A stretch of DNA of 46,548 bases from Fusobacteriia bacterium 4572_74 (GTDB lineage: Bacteria > Fusobacteriota > Fusobacteriia > Fusobacteriales > Fusobacteriaceae), in assembly GCA_002084825.1 (NCBI GenBank), contig NBMF01000011.1, forward strand, positions 1 through 46,548, given 5' to 3'. Below are positions 45,458-46,548 of the stretch, piece after piece. Under the pieces are notes generated by a model. The model was not told the origin of the DNA. It searched no databases and worked only from the letters and a program-made list of their open reading frames with translations. Both the position numbers and the translations under genes were made by a program. How positions within the stretch are numbered: the first letter of the stretch is position 1; each line of letters opens with the position of its first letter.

Positions 45458-45504
45458 TCTATAATATCATCTAGTCATCCAAAACAAGCGTGATAATAGT
45501 CACG
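45458..45504 (-). promoter_or_regulatory. Candidate promoter with Crp-like site for the second efflux operon
   Basis: CGTGA-TAATAG-TCACG (45489-45504) has the TGTGA-N6-TCACA spacing of Crp/Fnr operators. Reading leftwards it is followed at once by TTGTTT (45487-45482) and, 17-18 bp on, TTATAG/TATAGA. That puts the site centre about 45 bp before the likely RNA start, a usual activator position. Confidence 0.5.
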
Positions 45505-45631
45505 TTAAAAAATCCAATGGTGTGCGACTCTGTGTTGATAGTTTTTTAATTTGTGTAATCTGTACAATCTGCAACAGAAAAAAACTCCTGTGTTGTAGCA
45601 GTAGAATGTTTAAAAATTTGTATATCTTTCG

Positions 45632-46065
45632 TGTAATTCGGAGCGTCAAGCTAAACTTTTATATGTTAGTTGGTGAAAGTCCAACCTAAGTAATTTACCA
45701 TTCAATTAGAAGACAATAGGACAACATATTTAGTGATGAATATGTTGAAGCTCCCTGCGTCAGTAAGTAAGCTGTAACGGAAGTGAACAGAGCGAGCCTC
45801 GTTAAACTATTTGCAGTTGACCAACTACTCGGATTAAGTGAAGTCTGTTATTTTAAGGGGGGCTCTATCGCAAAGGGGCGTATAAAATATTAGTTTCTAA
45901 ATATGGACTAATAGAACCGACAAACTACTGATACTAGTGAATGCTTGAGAAGAAATTTAAAGGGAAAGCCGTATGAGGGAATGAGGGAAAACCTCACGTA
46001 CGGTTTGATGAGGATTGTCAGGTGACTCTAAAAGAGCACCTGCTCTTACTCTACTGACTGAAGAA
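45632..46065 (+). ncRNA. ORF-less group II intron
   Basis: The 5' part carries GGAGCGTCAAGCTAAAC and TTAGTTGGTGAAAGTCCAAC, then further domain I segments (GAAGCTCCCTGCGTCAG, TGTAACGGAAGTGAACAGAG). Domain V is at about 45966-46006: AAGCCGTATGAGG...CCTCACGTACGGTTT. A domain VI-like hairpin (AGAGCACCTGCTCTTACTCT) follows. No reverse-transcriptase ORF is present, so it could only move with help in trans. The domain V tip contains a duplicated GAGGGAAT, an 8-nt insertion compared with the usual hairpin. The exact 5' and 3' ends are uncertain. Confidence 0.75.
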
Positions 46066-46161
46066 AAGGTTTTGAATTTATCTTTTTTAGTTTCGTTGAT
46101 TAGTCTGCGTTAAAAAAATTTAGTTAATAGTTTAAAGAATGTTTTGATTAGAGGAGAAAAA

Positions 46162-46548
46162 GTGGAAAAGAAAGAAAAAGTAAATTTATTTAAAGAATTT
46201 AAAATAAAAGGAATAAGCCTGAAAAACAGGGTTGTTTTACCTCCTATGGTAAGATTCAGCCTTATAGGTAAGGATGGACATGTTACCGATGGATTGGTGG
46301 ACTGGTATGAGAAAATAGCTCTGGAAGGAGTTGGGATGATAATTCTAGAGGCTGCCTGTGTGACCGAAGATGGTAAGCTGAGGGAGAATCAGATTGGTAT
46401 ATGGGATGATACCTTTATACCCGGGTTGACAAAAATAGCAGATGTCTGCAGGAAACATAAGACTCCTGCCCTTATCCAGCTTCATCACGCCGGGTTTAAA
46501 GAGGAAATTTCTGTGGTATCTGAGGAAAAATTGGATGGAATATTAGAG
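46162..46548 (+). CDS. Old Yellow Enzyme family NADH:flavin oxidoreductase, N-terminal part
   Basis: The first 129 residues of an FMN-dependent TIM-barrel reductase; the gene runs off the window. Typical signatures are LKNRVVLPPMVRFS (FMN-binding start), HVTDGLVDWYEKIALEGVGM, LEAACVTEDGKLRENQIGIW and ALIQLHHAGF. The start is GTG at 46162 with GAGGAG five bases upstream. The subtype (enoate reductase-like or xenobiotic reductase) cannot be decided without the C-terminus. Confidence 0.9.
   Translation, partial: MEKKEKVNLFKEFKIKGISLKNRVVLPPMVRFSLIGKDGHVTDGLVDWYEKIALEGVGMIILEAACVTEDGKLRENQIGIWDDTFIPGLTKIADVCRKHKTPALIQLHHAGFKEEISVVSEEKLDGILE

Noticed and set aside
45521-45545. GTGCGACTCTG as the 5' end of the group II intron
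   Set aside because: It resembles the usual GTGCGAC intron start, but similarity between the two intron copies begins only at GTAATTCGG (45634), and the intervening sequence resembles other intergenic phrases of this window.

Overview
The window is very AT-rich, with AGGAGG-type ribosome binding sites, outer-membrane proteins (TolC channels, a small beta-barrel protein) and low-GC, Clostridium-like protein sequences. This combination points to a Fusobacteriota member, most like the marine or sediment Ilyobacter/Propionigenium/Psychrilyobacter group. That placement is an inference from sequence style, not from a marker gene.

Layout. 1-4028 (-) is an RND efflux operon whose outer-membrane channel carries an extra N-terminal substrate-binding-like domain; a divergent TetR repressor follows at 4234-4806. 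5035-9028 is a cyclic-di-GMP block: a broken PAS-GGDEF gene, an HD-GYP phosphodiesterase and a CHASE4-GGDEF cyclase. 9199-13056 is the N-acetylglucosamine locus (nagE divergent from nagB-nagA). 13146-20374 is housekeeping: a small MORN-like protein, DUF805, dGTPase, ComEC, M50 protease, YigZ and phosphohexomutase. 20542-24933 holds a beta-barrel protein and then a decayed restriction locus: a 5'-truncated MmeI-like methyltransferase, a helicase stub and GIY-YIG scraps. 26002-30780 is a nucleoside block: two Crp/Fnr paralogues, a guanine-type purine riboswitch whose P1 helix contains the start codon of a nucleoside-binding lipoprotein, a broken pyrimidine-nucleoside phosphorylase, and deoC. 31721-36674 has an HD hydrolase, mogA/moaB and two moeA genes, mixed with decayed tungstate transporter genes. 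37084-45408 holds a DUF234 ATPase, a truncated Crp/Fnr regulator and a second TolC-MFP-RND operon whose RND gene is frameshifted. 45630-46065 is an ORF-less group II intron, with a deleted relative at 36752-36880. The window ends inside an Old Yellow Enzyme gene.

The most interesting unnamed system is a pair of about 385-bp elements (23876-24265 and 31058-31438, both on the minus strand). Each has a near-consensus promoter, a highly structured leader, a 34-residue hydrophobic peptide started by TTG, and a terminator. In both copies the extreme 5' end of the RNA can pair with the peptide start region, and an adjacent leader stem shows compensatory changes between copies. A 33-nt noncoding block is identical in the two. 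This looks like a type I toxin (or similar RNA-silenced membrane peptide) family missed by gene callers because the ORF is short and starts with TTG.

A second theme is gene decay: about ten genes are truncated, frameshifted or internally deleted in 46 kb, often next to intact paralogues or partner genes.
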